Source: Schistocephalus solidus
Lineage: Eukaryota > Platyhelminthes > Cestoda > Diphyllobothriidea > Diphyllobothriidae
Direction: 5' to 3'
Length of the DNA stretch: 64,000 nucleotides
NCBI GenBank assembly: GCA_017591395.1
Contig: WEDG01005507.1
Location: 1-64,000, forward strand
In this document: piece after piece, positions 36,004 to 47,739 of the stretch
How the letters are laid out: each line of letters opens with the position of its first letter
Position numbering within the stretch: position 1 is the stretch's first letter
Translations under genes and position numbers: made by a program
The notes under the pieces: generated by a model
The model's input: only the letters and a program-made list of their open reading frames with translations
Databases searched by the model: none
What the model was told of the DNA's origin: nothing

Positions 36004-39000
36004 TTAATTCTACAAGTTTCAATCGTTCAGCCCTGATGATACAAGGTAAATCATTTTCTACGTCACTTCCATAAAAATTTCGTTAATTTTTTTCGACAGT
36101 TTTGTCCCACTCGATTTGTCTGATAATGTCCCGCTTTTCAGCTTTGAAATAAGGATAGTCGTTTTCCGAGTTCGACCATGCCAGCTCCTCAAAGAGTGGA
36201 GGGGAATGTAGTTGAGCTAGCCTATTGACTGTCCGCCAGACTCATGATTGTACACTTGGAAGACTTTTCGAATGGGTAGAACACTAGAGGGAATGAAGAA
36301 TTCGCGAAGAAGGCATGACGAGAGGCATAGAGTGGTGTGCATATTAATAGTACAGGTGAAAGCAAGTGAGTGCGGGTTATGCTGATTGGCTAGCCTGTAA
36401 GCATGGAAATAAGAGGAGGTAGTTAAGGAGACCGATATCGGGCCAAAATTTTAAGGCAGAAGCGCTGTTCAGCCATCGGATTTCATCCTGTTGAACCTTT
36501 CAGCAGTGACGGTGCCAGGAATGCGGGCAAACGGGGTTGACAAAGTGATCGAACTATTAACCTTATGGTAGTAGACTAGGCGTACCACCTTAAGGAAACA
36601 TCTGCTGGCCATTAAATTCCACTAGGAAGACTTTACCTCAATAGAGCTGCTTGATTTTCCCTAAAACGAATAAATGAACAGGTCATTGTTCAGTAAGTTA
36701 AGAGCTAGAAGCCATCAAGCAGTGTTCATCTAAGAAACAAATAAACATTTTTTTCTTGACTAACTAATCGGGATGCATTTTTAACCAATACATTATTTGC
36801 TTTTTTACCCTTTTTAATTTTACCTATTTATTTAACAAGTAAAAATAACCAAAGTCAGTACGCCAATGATTGAGTTTACGGGCAATACAAGAACGCTTTT
36901 GGTTACGTAATTGTAACAGCCGGCTATCCACTGGTGTAACCACAACATAAAAGATATTGACCTTCCTTTCTGTGACGAACACGAACTAATTTTTACGATG
37001 ATGGACAAAATCACGCAAAAGTTACGGTAGAGTCCGCAGGATCTAAAATTCCCTCCTTATACTTCCACTAGTTTATATCTAAAGCATAGCAAATAAAAAG
37101 ACAAAAAGTTTTAAAAATGCAGTACTCTAGATAGGTTTCTCCATCAAACTTTCAGGATAGAGCGATAATTACTTGCGTTTGGTGTGATCGCTTTGCTTTT
37201 TGTTTCCTTCCTAATTTGCTACTGTCCTGAATAACAGAGTCAAATCAGTCTCCATCCACACGCGAAAACCACCCTCAATCCTTTTTTAGGGACAACAACC
37301 ATGGTATCTTCCGGTATGCGTGAAGTGACCGAAGAACTGATCTCTTCCAATCGACTTCCTGCATGATTTATCCGTGCAAAGGTAGAATAGCTTGTTGAAG
37401 TGAGTAGGCAAAATTGGCGCAGTTCAGTGGAAACGTTACAAAGTACTACTTACCTTGTAGGAACGGAAACATCCAGATTAGCTATTTTCAGCAATTAATC
37501 TGTACATTTTATGCTTCAGAGCTTCCGCGGAAGAGCGAAATCACGCCGTCATTTTAAAAACTCTTAAGTTTATGTTGGTACAGTGAGGAACAGAATTAAT
37601 AATGCCCCCAACTAAAGTAATTCCTCCAGGAAATTAGTGCTACCTTCCGTTTTAAATGCTTTAACTTCATTTGCTCCTATACACCGATCGAGGACATCCC
37701 TGGTGTGACAAGATAAGTTCGCTGTATATTTTTTTTATAAATTGGAGGCATTGGTGTGGTTTCCACTCACATATTCTGTTCGCGGGATCGAAAAAAACAT
37801 CAGAATTTTGCTTTTAGGCTCGGTGTAAATGACCAACTGTAAATGGGTTCCAGCCTTTATTGCGATAGCATCTACGGTGAACAACATGTCGATGTTCTCA
37901 ATATTTTTGATAAAATTCCTAATCGCGTAAGGTTTAATCAGCCTAATTTATGGACCTGAAAACAAAACTGACTGTGATAGAGAAGACCTTTAATGAATGG
38001 TGAATTACTTGCAATTATTTTCCAAAACAAATTTTCGATGCCTAAATTACACTGGCTCTGGAGATATAATTAATGTTCTCATTTCTCGAATAAAGGTCAT
38101 CGATGTCATCTGCTCCTTCTAAGCAACTGGTAGCCGGGAACCAGGTACATTTTTTCATGCACTTTGGCATCTGTGTCACATAACGTCTGTATCAGGGACT
38201 TTTTCCAACAGCGATGGTAACGCACTTATCCGGTTAGCGTCTTAGAGCAACCAGGTTTGCATTTTTGCGGTAAAACTCTCGAACCTCATTCCTGGCATTG
38301 ATTTCCTACTTAATAAACGTTACTCGTTCGTAGGCTCGACCATCAGCTGGTAGCTCTAGTTTGCTGTTGGGGTGCCGTGCATCCATTGCAGTATAAATAC
38401 ATTGAGAAATTTCTCAAGTGATAGTAGATATTACATGTAGTAAAATCAAGGGACATACCCTGGACTTTCGCAGGAAAATTTTTGGATTTCTTGATAATGC
38501 TTTAAGAAGGGAATTTAAAATGGGCTTTCAAAGTCTCCTGCAGCTGTTAAACCTGGAAAAGGTGCTGTGTAGGAACCATGCCATAAAACCGGAAATAAAA
38601 GCACTGAAGGGCTTTATCCAAACTAGCTTGCACAAGCCCCCAGGAGCAAGGTGTGAGGAGATCTGCGAGGCATAGCTTGGCATCGTACAGTTATTTAATT
38701 CAACAAGTTTGAACGATTTTGACTCATATGAGCCAGAGACTGGGCAAGAAACTGGAAGACACTCCGATTTTATCTGCTAAATAAACCATAAATCGGCTAT
38801 TCTTGTTTCCAGCACATGGCCTTACAAACAAGTCACATCAGTCCTAAGCCAAGCTCTTCAACTATTCATACATTTAAACAAAAGAGAGGTAAACACAGAC
38901 TGCGTGTGTTTGTTTTCTTTTTGATAACTTACAAACAAGAAACTCATCTAGGAAGCTCGTGCGTCCTTAGTAAATTTGGAAGGTTTCGCACATTACTGTC

Positions 39001-40349
39001 TCAGTTCACTTTTTTAAAGATTCAAATTAATTTAGCAACCACATTGACTTTAATCATTCCAGATATCGAAGTTGGTGGACACACATTCAGAGGGGCGTAT
39101 TCGTAGATTTGACTTCAAATATCTAAAGTTTCTAATTTCGAAAAAAATGGCACTTAACTAATCTGAATGCCATCGGTTCGTAGCAGAGTTATCACTCTGG
39201 AGGGCGGGAGGGCGGGAGGGGGGGAACACAAGAGAAACAGAGCGTTTCTAACCTAAAACTGCAATTAGGTTGTTTTATTCAGCCTAAGGGAAGGACCCAT
39301 TGACAAAGAACTTACATGTTATCTAAACAGAAAACGTTATAAAGTGGTTTCCCAACCACACAGACTTATTTATCCATAGTGGTGAAATTTTTTTAAATAG
39401 TTTTCCAAAAATAGGTTATGAGCACATTTTATTAATCTAAGTGAACTCATGTCAACGGATTCAGTGAAATAGGACCACGTCTTGAACCCGGTAACAATTC
39501 ATATCGAGGGCAATTTTAAGGACGGATTCGTCATTTACTTCAACTGTAAACAAATTTGAAAAAAACCAAGAAGGATCGTATGAAAAATCTAAGAGTGCTG
39601 ACCGACGATGCAATCTATTTACTGAAATAAATGACCGAAATATCTAATGCGCACCACAAGTTGGCCCAGTATCCTCTCCTTTCCCTGCTCTTGCGCCCGC
39701 CCGCCCATCAGATTTTTCAGTCGAATTTATTTTCAAGTCCTCGAGAAGCCTCGTTGGAAAGTAAGCTTATATACCATTATCTACCGACTTATCTATTAGG
39801 AGGCCCGTATGTCAATTTTTTGCCTGATTTTGCCCTTATTAAATACTACTCCAAACTCGAATAGTTTGGGTTTTGAAGGTCTGTCTTTTGTGTCAGGGGG
39901 CGGATTGGCTGTATCTTGAAACAAATCGCTACACCTTTTGCCGAGGGCTGTAACCGGCAATTCAAAGGAGACTGGAATAGCCATAACTGGATTACCTGTC
40001 GCCACCAGCGATGCCGTTTTCTACGAGGACCCTCGACTGGGGTTCCAAGGCAGTTGTTAAAAACTTTTCAGACGAGATTAGAGCTATTAGATCAGTGTAC
40101 TTGGATTCATCGATATTAACAATGTAGCGCTTATAAGATAAGGCTGTCACATTTTTATATCGTCTAACCCTCGTGAAACAAACAGTATTCAACGTATTAA
40201 AGCCTACGTGCCCCGCAATAGGCTGTAACTTAGTTGTCAGTATATATGGTCTCCGGAGGGCGTGCGTGTTGATGGGATGGGAGTACGGGGTGTATCAGAG
40301 CATCACCGTGGTTCTATAAAACTGTATCCTGTGAACAATACCTCGATTT
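36004..40349. other. AT-rich DNA without a recognisable gene; one quadruplex motif
   Basis: Frames stay below 97 codons. At 39,202-39,224 five G runs of three or more, with single-base loops, make a strong G-quadruplex motif on the plus strand. Around 39,960-40,010 the sequence ggagactggaatagccat resembles 46,680-46,720 and may be another family T fragment. Confidence 0.45.
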
Positions 40350-40445
40350 AAACCTCGATTTCGGGGACTAGTACCTTCAAGAGGCTTCCGGTTCGACTCA
40401 GAATCAGGACTATAGACGTCAGAGGGAGGTAAGTGCCCCTTCTAC
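40350..40445. mobile_element. Possible fold-back remnant of Penelope type
   Basis: The central motif cggttcga, two variable pairs, then gaatca, matches the centre of the fold-back at 11,403-11,527, and gacgtcagaggg occupies the place of its acgtcggggg. The arms pair only weakly (ggggactagtacct against aggtaagtgcccc). Confidence 0.35.
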
Positions 40446-43400
40446 GGGCATCATCTCAGTCAACATACATATCTCTGAGTAAAATGGTTTGACACGTTTT
40501 AGAAGTGACGCTGGGTGTTTGTACGATGGGTACGTTGGAATGGTACTTTAAGGGGGAGCGGAGAAAGTGAACAAGAGTGTCAACTCATCGAAGTCAGTGC
40601 TACCGACACTGGCAGATTTCGCCCATCCCCTTCTCAAAAGACTCCCTCGCGCGGATACAAAAATTGTCCAACCAGGCGGGTAAAATAGGTTTGCACTGTA
40701 CAGAAAACCAGATTTCCTTTATTCCAAATTCTTTATAACATTCGGTACACGAGGGCACTTCTACCTCCCTCCCCCCTACAGCAACAATAATGCTCTGTAC
40801 ACCCCTGTCCCCATCGTCCAAGCGGTCAGCCTCTCTCGTTCTCTCTCTATCTCTCTCTCAGACACACACACACACACACACATCTACCTCGTCGCAGTCA
40901 CTACCCTCTTCTATGTGCCACCAGACGATGTATGTATAAACATCTGTTGAGCTTCTTTGGGAACGGTTGGCTGCTCGCGTGTGTGTACGTCTGACCCTGC
41001 GACGGCGACGGGGCAGACAACGCGTCAGTGAGCGCTGCCCAATGCAGAACCAGTCTAGCACGTACCCTCCCTCTCGGCCGTTTGTTGCGGAATAAAAGCT
41101 GGAAAACACTTTCAACCGCCGTATAGGGAAGGGGAGATGGGGTTGCAACGCACTTAGCGGGTCAGCAAGAGAGCAGACTCTGTAGGACACTGAAACATTT
41201 GGGGAAGGCGGGGGGCGGGGGCGGGGGTTGGTGGTTAATGCGCTCATGGCGACGGCCAAAACATTTCTAAAGGCGGCCGTAAATTAAAAGTGGGAAGACT
41301 ACCAAGCCTAGGATACAATCATTCTTTTGAGGGAGAAAACAACTTAAACTGAGGAAACGTAGTATTGCGAGTTGTCGTGGAGGAATAAAACACACAAACC
41401 CGATAGTTCTCCCTGTGGAGCCATTCAGAAAAGTTGGTTTCTAGCAGTTAAAATGCTCCCGCCTTAGCATATGTTTTTAAATAAGGGATCCAACTTTTCA
41501 CATAATTGAAATTAATTCCTATCGAATTTAGAGTTTGTTGCCTTTAACTCCGTTATTATTTGTTTTGAATGAAAATGCCCCCAATACGGATTATTGATTT
41601 AATCTCAATGATGATACCTTGACACAATCCTGATCGGTGAAATGTTTAGTAAATAAAAAACCACCCGAATGACTTCTGTGCAAATTACACTATTTTCGAA
41701 TTATATCTTTACGGCACTCTCGTGAATGTGAAATTCAAACAGTCTTACTGAAGTCATTTTCTCTATGTACTACGTCATACATAGAGCGCTACCGCGAGGT
41801 GAATTCTTGTTTTTAAAGGTGTTTGTTAACCAAGGAAAATTCTTCCTCACTCACGATGAAAATGCGGCCTGTCGTTGTCAACTTTACATGCCAAAAGTAG
41901 GACCCGGAGAAAAAGCTTGACAATCACTGCTCTAGGATGAGAATCAACTCTTTTAATCCATCTGCCGGAGGGGCGTTGATAGAAGCTTCGAACTCCCTCA
42001 GTACAATTGATTATGTCTGGAAATTCTCATATTTTTAATAACTGGTCAAGTCAAACATTCTTTACGAGATAAAAAGCCCGTCTCAAATGGTAGGTTGGCA
42101 TTTATCATTTTCCCATCTTCTCAGCTCTATTTAACTGAAGATAAAAGCATTCTCTTGTTCCAACAAAAGAAGATAAGGATGGATACATTTATTTTAAATC
42201 GATTGACCTATAACACATTCGTAGTTTAGACAAAACGTAAATGAGGGTTACTGACTCAATTTCCAGTTATCTAAACCAAAATTATGTAACGTTTGATAGA
42301 TTAGGGCTTGTATAGTCGGAAGGTAAAGTTGGGCCTCAACTACAGCTTTTGCGCAGAAAAGGAACGGTATGCAATTCTTTCGAAGAAGGCTAAAACTTGA
42401 TCGTCTTGCAAGCTTATAACAGAGAAACGTACTTCTGCTAGATTATGGAACAATTACCATGAAACTGCAACTTATTTGCTTCTTTCGAACCCAAAAGCCT
42501 TTCAGCAAATGCGGAGCAATTTTTTATGAAGTCAAATAAATAATGCTTGAAAATTTGTGAACTCAACAAAAATTATCGCTTGTTATCAGATACTGTTTTA
42601 CATATCAAACATTTAGAATACATTACACCTGACGTTGAGCAGAAAACTCTGAAGCAAGCATATTTTTCTTACCGATATACAAAAGACTCTGGAGGACTCT
42701 AACTTAAACACGATTTGTGAAGTAGTATGATGCTCACGGAAATTCTCGTGGGAGTGCACAGACATCCCTGGTTTGCAAGCCAGCATTTTAATTTCGACCG
42801 TGGAAATCGAACCGTGTAGTTCTAGACACACCCTGCTCATACCTGAGGCGACACGCCCCGGTAAGAGCATCTTGCTGACCGCTGCTTAAAACTCCTCCAC
42901 TGTGTAGTAAACTCGCTATCAGAGTGTCATTAAGTTCTCTTCTAAAATGAATTCACTGCTCCATGAAAGGATTCGGTGGCCATATATTGGCTGCGTTTAA
43001 ATGAACGATGAGTCCAAACTGACCTCCTTCCTGACACATTATGTGTTCTATTAGGAAGACTCGAATAGCCTATGCTAGTAGAATTTCCACTTGTTAATTA
43101 CAATACCAGAAAAGGAACAACAATTATTATAGTCTCGCCCTCATAAAACGTGGAAATTTGACGAATGGAAGATAAATGTCTCTCTGGCGCTTTGTGTACT
43201 ACTCTTATGCCATCATCCCTTAGAAAGTCCACTAAATAACCTTGTAAAATTGTGGCCTCTGTGCTACTGAGAAACATTGTTTGGACTTGGGAACGAAGGA
43301 AATATTACGGTTGCTTACGCTTATTCCCCAGACCATCGTAAAACAGAGCAAATATGACGTCGACAGTTGGAGCAAGAGTCGAATTACCTTAAGGTTTCAG

Positions 43401-43480
43401 GTTTCTAATAAAACTCATCATCAGAGGTAAAAATACATGCAGATATAAATTTCACGGGAGGTATAGTAATTATACGATAT
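40446..43480. other. No recognisable gene; microsatellite and G-rich patch
   Basis: A (CT)n/(AC)n microsatellite lies at about 40,836-40,882. From 40,930 to 41,270 the DNA is GC- and CpG-rich and ends in a G-run cluster (41,201-41,227) able to form a quadruplex. The 133-codon minus frame at 40,858-41,259 crosses both and starts in the cluster, so I treat it as compositional. The rest is AT-rich with no recognised motif. Confidence 0.45.
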
Positions 43481-44515
43481 GAAAAAATAGGAAGTCTGTC
43501 CGAGCACCAGGACAATTTGTTTATTATGCTGAGCTTTCAAACTCCTGCTGGAGTCCATCGTCAGTAAAAACAGCAGCAACGAATAAAGGTGACAGTTCTA
43601 TGGGCTACAGGTCAAGCAATGCTTACTGGCGCAAGTCTGGAGGTGACTGCGCAGGGCTCTGTTTGCTGGCACCAAATCGGTACATAGATTGATTGAGTTC
43701 CCAGCCATGGACCAGTATTGAAGTCATTCTCGTCTTGTTTCGGGCGTGGGTGGTTATTACGACGACTGCGAAGTTGAACTCATGGACCGTTTCATAGGTG
43801 TAGGCAGCAACTTGAGATAATTCGTCACCCCGTCACAGAGCCAATTTACGTTCATGTATGTGCTATCCGAGCATATGTTCAGTCTGGCCTGTGTAATTAC
43901 AAGGAGAGTTTATGCATGGAATGCGATACACTACCCAAGATTGCTCTTTGGTGTTTAGTCAGTTCTTGATTTTCATCACTCCGCTGCGCATGGAAGCTTT
44001 GGGCTGGTATGCGATTCCAACACCTAGACCGGTAACAATACGCTCAGTCACTTCTGAGACATCCTTCGTGTATGACAGAGTGTGCCATATCCTTGAAAGT
44101 GCTTCTATTTGGGTCCTCCGAGACCGAACACGTATACGTCGGCTTATAAAAGCCTTCGGATAGTTATTCCGCATAAATTGGTTGCCGGTAAAAGAGCATT
44201 CTCACACGACTTCGTTTGTGTACCACCGTATGGTTGCTGTGAAAGCTGAGTTGTATGATGTTCGTTGCCTTCCCGAAAACACTGGTCTCAATTTCCGCGT
44301 GGGATTTTGCCTGACGAGGACATAAAGGAAAGGCAGCCGGAGTACAGAGCCCTCCAGACTTGAATCAGTGATAATTGCTTGGCTTGTACCCCCTATAAGG
44401 GTCTCCTTTTTTCGTTGCTGCTGTTATCTCGGACGATGGACTCCTGGAGGAGTTTGAAAGCTAGGAGTTATAAACAAATTGTCCCAGTACTCGGACTGAT
44501 TTCATATTTTCTCGT
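43481..44515 (-). mobile_element. Penelope-like element 2 with inverted terminal repeats
   Basis: The complement of 43,481-43,589 and the plus strand 44,404-44,511 share, in order, ttcgttgctgctgtt, gacgatggactcc, ggaggagtttgaaagct or its close variant, ataaacaaattgtcc, ctcgga and a ttcatatttt-like end. That makes a pair of inverted repeats of about 110 bp with roughly 20% divergence. Between them the minus strand carries decayed reverse-transcriptase and endonuclease sequence. This is the inverted terminal-repeat layout described for Penelope elements. The arms also contain a hammerhead-like core (CTGACGA, a hairpin, then GAAA) but no cleavage triplet. Confidence 0.75.
43590..44330 (-). pseudogene. 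Penelope-like RT end and GIY-YIG region, decayed
   Basis: From about 44,330 downward the minus strand reads, over frame changes, VFGKATNIIQL, HSNHTVVHKRSRVRMLF, then in the frame at 44,174-43,959 NNYPKAFISRRIR, then RIWHTLSYTKDVSEVTERIV and GLGVGIAYQPKASMRS. These segments correspond to the end of the Penelope RT and the linker before the GIY-YIG nuclease. Below 43,960 the nuclease itself is represented only by scraps such as an NSIN-like segment near 43,690 and a short RALRSHLQ-like segment near 43,650. Stops and frame changes are numerous and no functional protein is possible. Confidence 0.7.
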
Positions 44516-44639
44516 GCGATCTCCTGGCACTCGAACCTTCGCATTCTATCACACCCACGCACTACTACTCGCAGCTGAAGCTATAGTAGGTTTATCGGCC
44601 ACAGCGAAGATGTTGCTTGCTGATCATCCATAATCAGTG

Positions 44640-45610
44640 TCAGATAGGTAATTGGTAATTTTTCTCGGAGCTGTATTCATGTACGCACCCAAAAGTGGAT
44701 AATTACTGTGATCAAGTAAAGTCACTGTGCTGCTTTGGGATGTAGGTGCTCATTGCGCTAGCTGCTTGACTGTGAACCGAAGCACCAAGACTGAAAGTTC
44801 AGACGATTCGTAAGGCTGCTAGTTCGTGCAACGTTTTTTGACTCGTTCAACCTGAAGGCCTGCCGGGGTCACGCCAAGCTAACGATAACTCGAGAAATCG
44901 CGCTGCTCCCCCTCATGGCTGATGTGTGCACAACTAGCTGCGCCCGGATTGATCAGGAATTCGCTTCGATCGCAACTATACCTGACCCCACAAACGACGC
45001 TAGAAGTTTTTCTGCCTTACAGTTTCATCATTTGGCGCCCGATTATTGCCTCAGTATACATGTTACCGTAACTGCAACCGGCATGAGAGGGCAGCTGATG
45101 CGCCTGGGAAAGTTTTTCCACAAAGAAAGCTTCGATTCGATCTACCTCTCATCTTTGCATAATCCGGTTGACAAAATTATATGGGTAATAGTTTTCTCTG
45201 GCCATCCGTCTAAGGGGTTGTAATTCAACAACGTTGTCTTCTGATTCGCCCAATGCCGATCGGTATGCAGACAGAGAGTCCACAGACGGCTGCAATTATG
45301 GTTGATGGGAGGGTTGTTGTGGAACTGCAACACTTTCTCTGTATTTATCGCCTTATGAAACACTGGTTTTAAGGCCGTCACGATTTTTTTGACACCAAAA
45401 AATAGCATCCAATTGTTTGCATCTTTCTTTACAAACAATTGCGGGTACGGGAAGACGGACTTAAGATTGTCTTTGAAAATCAGTACCTGATCTTATTCGA
45501 TGAAGATGAAAGCATTGTCTGCATCCCGACTTCGGATTTCGTTCCATAATATTGGAAGGCAATTCCCTCTGAATGCCGCGAGACGAACCTAACCATGAGG
45601 CGAAAAGGGT
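44640..45610 (-). pseudogene. Penelope-like element 3, strongly decayed RT and endonuclease
   Basis: From 45,600 downward the minus strand gives, across frames, a box corresponding to the YVDD region but reading RDADNAF, then DQVLIFKDNLKSVFP, NNWMLFFGV in the place of the usual NNQLAFLDV, then VFHKAINTEKVLQFHNNPP, INHNCSRLWTL, and GWPEKTI in the place of the GYPRNF end. A weak GIY-YIG continuation follows (RKTSSVV, RYSCDRSEF) at about 45,000-44,900. Two catalytic-box residues are changed. It belongs to a different Penelope subfamily from element 2 and abuts its inverted repeat. Low-coordinate boundary uncertain. Confidence 0.6.
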
Positions 45611-45844
45611 CCACTCAGTAATCACCAACACTGAAGGTAAAGGCTTGCCGAGTGACGACTCGGATCGACCTCCTTCACTCCTCCCACCTGTGGTCTGCCC
45701 GATTGAAATCTAACGAAAACATGATACTGGGTAGTAATTAATGTACCGATTCCAGTTGCTTCACAGGTTGCTCGGTGAGAATCGCCTTGTTAAATCTCTA
45801 AAATGTGGCTCCTCTGCTGCATGTGTGATCCGCATCTGGGACTA

Positions 45845-45995
45845 TCATGGTGCACCAAACGCCGTGGTTTGGATGGTTTCCAACTGACGATCATAAACAG
45901 ACCTCGCAGTAAGTCCAATGTGTGTTTGTGCGGAGTGGCCGACTGGTGGTCTTAGGGTCAGACTGCCATGGCTACTTCTTGACGTGACCTCTCGC
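45845..45995 (-). repeat. Family X 3' portion
   Basis: Reads ctatcatggtgca, cgccgtggtttgga, caatgtgtgtttgtg, gtggccgactgg and tggctacttcttgacgtg in order, matching the complement of family X from its 3' region. Confidence 0.65.
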
Positions 45996-46089
45996 ATTTT
46001 CACAAACTTCAGATGTGAGCCGCTCAACCCCCTTTTGTGTGAAAGCCCGGTGCTTGTGTTCGGGGGGAAGGTTGTGTACGCAGTACGCG

Positions 46090-46640
46090 TGACGAAGTCA
46101 TCAGCAGCTGCGCCCACTCCCGCATCAGACAACTGACCAGCTAGGATGGTGGTTTGAGTCTGGGAATGGAAAGAGAGAGTGAGGTCGACGGTTCAGCGCC
46201 TTTTCCTCAATATAAACAATCTGACGCACTTGAAGCTATCATGGTGCGCAAAAAGCCGTGGCTTGGAAGGTTGGCAACTGACTGGATAATTCGGATCACG
46301 CAGTCATCCCAGTGTATGTTTGTGTCAGACTGCAACAGTTACTGCTTGATGTGGCCTTCACGGCACTCCCACTCCGTGGGATACGAGCCAGGTGTGGTGG
46401 CATGCTTAAGAGGGAGAGTCCTGACCGTGTCAGCCAACTGCTCCCTCTCCCGCCTCCGGTTACTTGAGTTGGTCATGACACCGAGCCAAGGTGGGTGATG
46501 GGGGAGATAGTACGGTAAATGCAGCTCAAGTCTACTCTCATGATTAAATTACGCGGAAGTCGCCGTCCCTGTGTCACCCTCCTATGGAGCACACGGTGGA
46601 CCTAAGCGAAACCGACAATCGAACTGCCAGTAGGGCACAC
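46090..46640 (-). repeat. Family X, nearly full-length, minus strand
   Basis: Contains, in reversed order, all family X landmarks from the agtgggcgc end (cgcccactcccgcatcagac) through cggcactcccactccgtggg, cgtgtcagcca, ctctcccgcctccgg, ggtcatgacaccg and gtcgccgtccctg to acggtggacct. The 114-codon plus frame here is a by-product of the repeat; the same reading recurs in other copies with different stops. Confidence 0.7.
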
Positions 46641-46654
46641 AGGAATATTTATGA

Positions 46655-46880
46655 ACGTTGCCGACAAAGGCAAGGGAGACTGGAATGGCCACATAGCGGC
46701 TAATATCGTAGGCAGGCACTAGTAGAGTGAGCCCCAAGGCATAACCGGACGAGTGATTTCCGTAAGCGATCGATGGGCGTTCATCAGCGAGGGAATATCT
46801 GTCCTTCCTGACATTTTGCGCCAGGCAACCTGTGTTACCGGGAGTTCCTATTCCGTGTTTTACCGGATGGCAGTACACCC
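46655..46880 (+). repeat. Family T copy without a telomere-like array
   Basis: ggagactggaatggccacat near the start and gcaacctgtgttaccgggag with ttcctattccgtgtttt near the end match family T flanks; the CCTAAC array is reduced to a single caaggcataaccgg segment. Confidence 0.5.
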
Positions 46881-47024
46881 ATCAAAGGAGCATTTTGTTT
46901 GCGTAAATGTTGAGAGTTCCCATGACCTTCTCCTTAAGTTTCGTGTTTGATCTCACCGATGAAATTACCGACCCATAAACATTAAAAACACAACAACCAA
47001 GGGAAAATTAACTTTACATACTGA

Positions 47025-47390
47025 TCCACTCCGTGGGATACGAGCCAGGTGTGGCGACACGCTTCGGAGCAGCGCCGGCCACGCTAGCCACCTGCGCCCT
47101 CTCTCGTTTCCGGTCTTCTTGACTTGGTCGTGTTACCGGGCCCTGCTCGGGGAGGGGCAGTGAGTGCGGTAGATGCAGTGAAAGTCTACACCCACAATAA
47201 TCTAATTCACGCGCAAGTCACCGTCCCGTCGCCCCCCGCTGTGGATCACACAGTGGACCTCCTCGGACTACGGCTGTCGAACTCTCGGGTTGTAGTGGTG
47301 CTAGTTAGGGGAGACACCGCGCTGGTAGCATTAGATCACTCCATTTGTCTTGCGCAGGTGGTGATTGCTCCTGTGTATTCAATCAGTTCG
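47025..47390 (-). repeat. Family X joined to the RTE-like 5' block
   Basis: From 47,025 to about 47,290 this is reversed family X (ccactccgtgggatacgagc, ccacctgcgccctctctcg, aattcacgcgcaagtcaccg). It then runs directly into ttgtagtggtgctagttagg (about 47,290), ctccatttgtctt and aggtggtga-tgctcctgtg. Those last blocks are the first 95 bases of the shared 5' region of the RTE-like elements at 55,401 and 60,083. The junction suggests reversed family X is an upstream part of the same retroelement lineage or a partner it recombined with. Confidence 0.65.
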
Positions 47391-47739
47391 TTTGGATTAA
47401 ATGACAGGAGCCCTTAAAATCTCCCTTTTAACTGCCCAAATTTCCATGAAAAGTAGTTAGGTTGCAACATTTTTCACGCGTACTTTTATTGTGCAAAGGT
47501 CATAAACATTATAATGAAACATAAATGCTAAAAATGTATGGCATTTGCGAAATAACAGCGAAAAACTTCCTGCACATTATACAATTTTATGCCGTGTCAA
47601 AGCTAGGGTAAACAAAATGATCTACTGAAATCAATTGGTAGCATTTTAATCGTTATAACAGTAACTCGTTAGATGGGATTTGGGTAGTTCTGGTTAATCT
47701 GTAAGAGGTGATTATCCGGACGCCTCTTGCACACACTCA

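Noticed and set aside
40858..41259. 133-codon minus-strand frame
   Set aside because: It begins in a G-rich cluster and ends in an AC microsatellite, with no recognisable domain.
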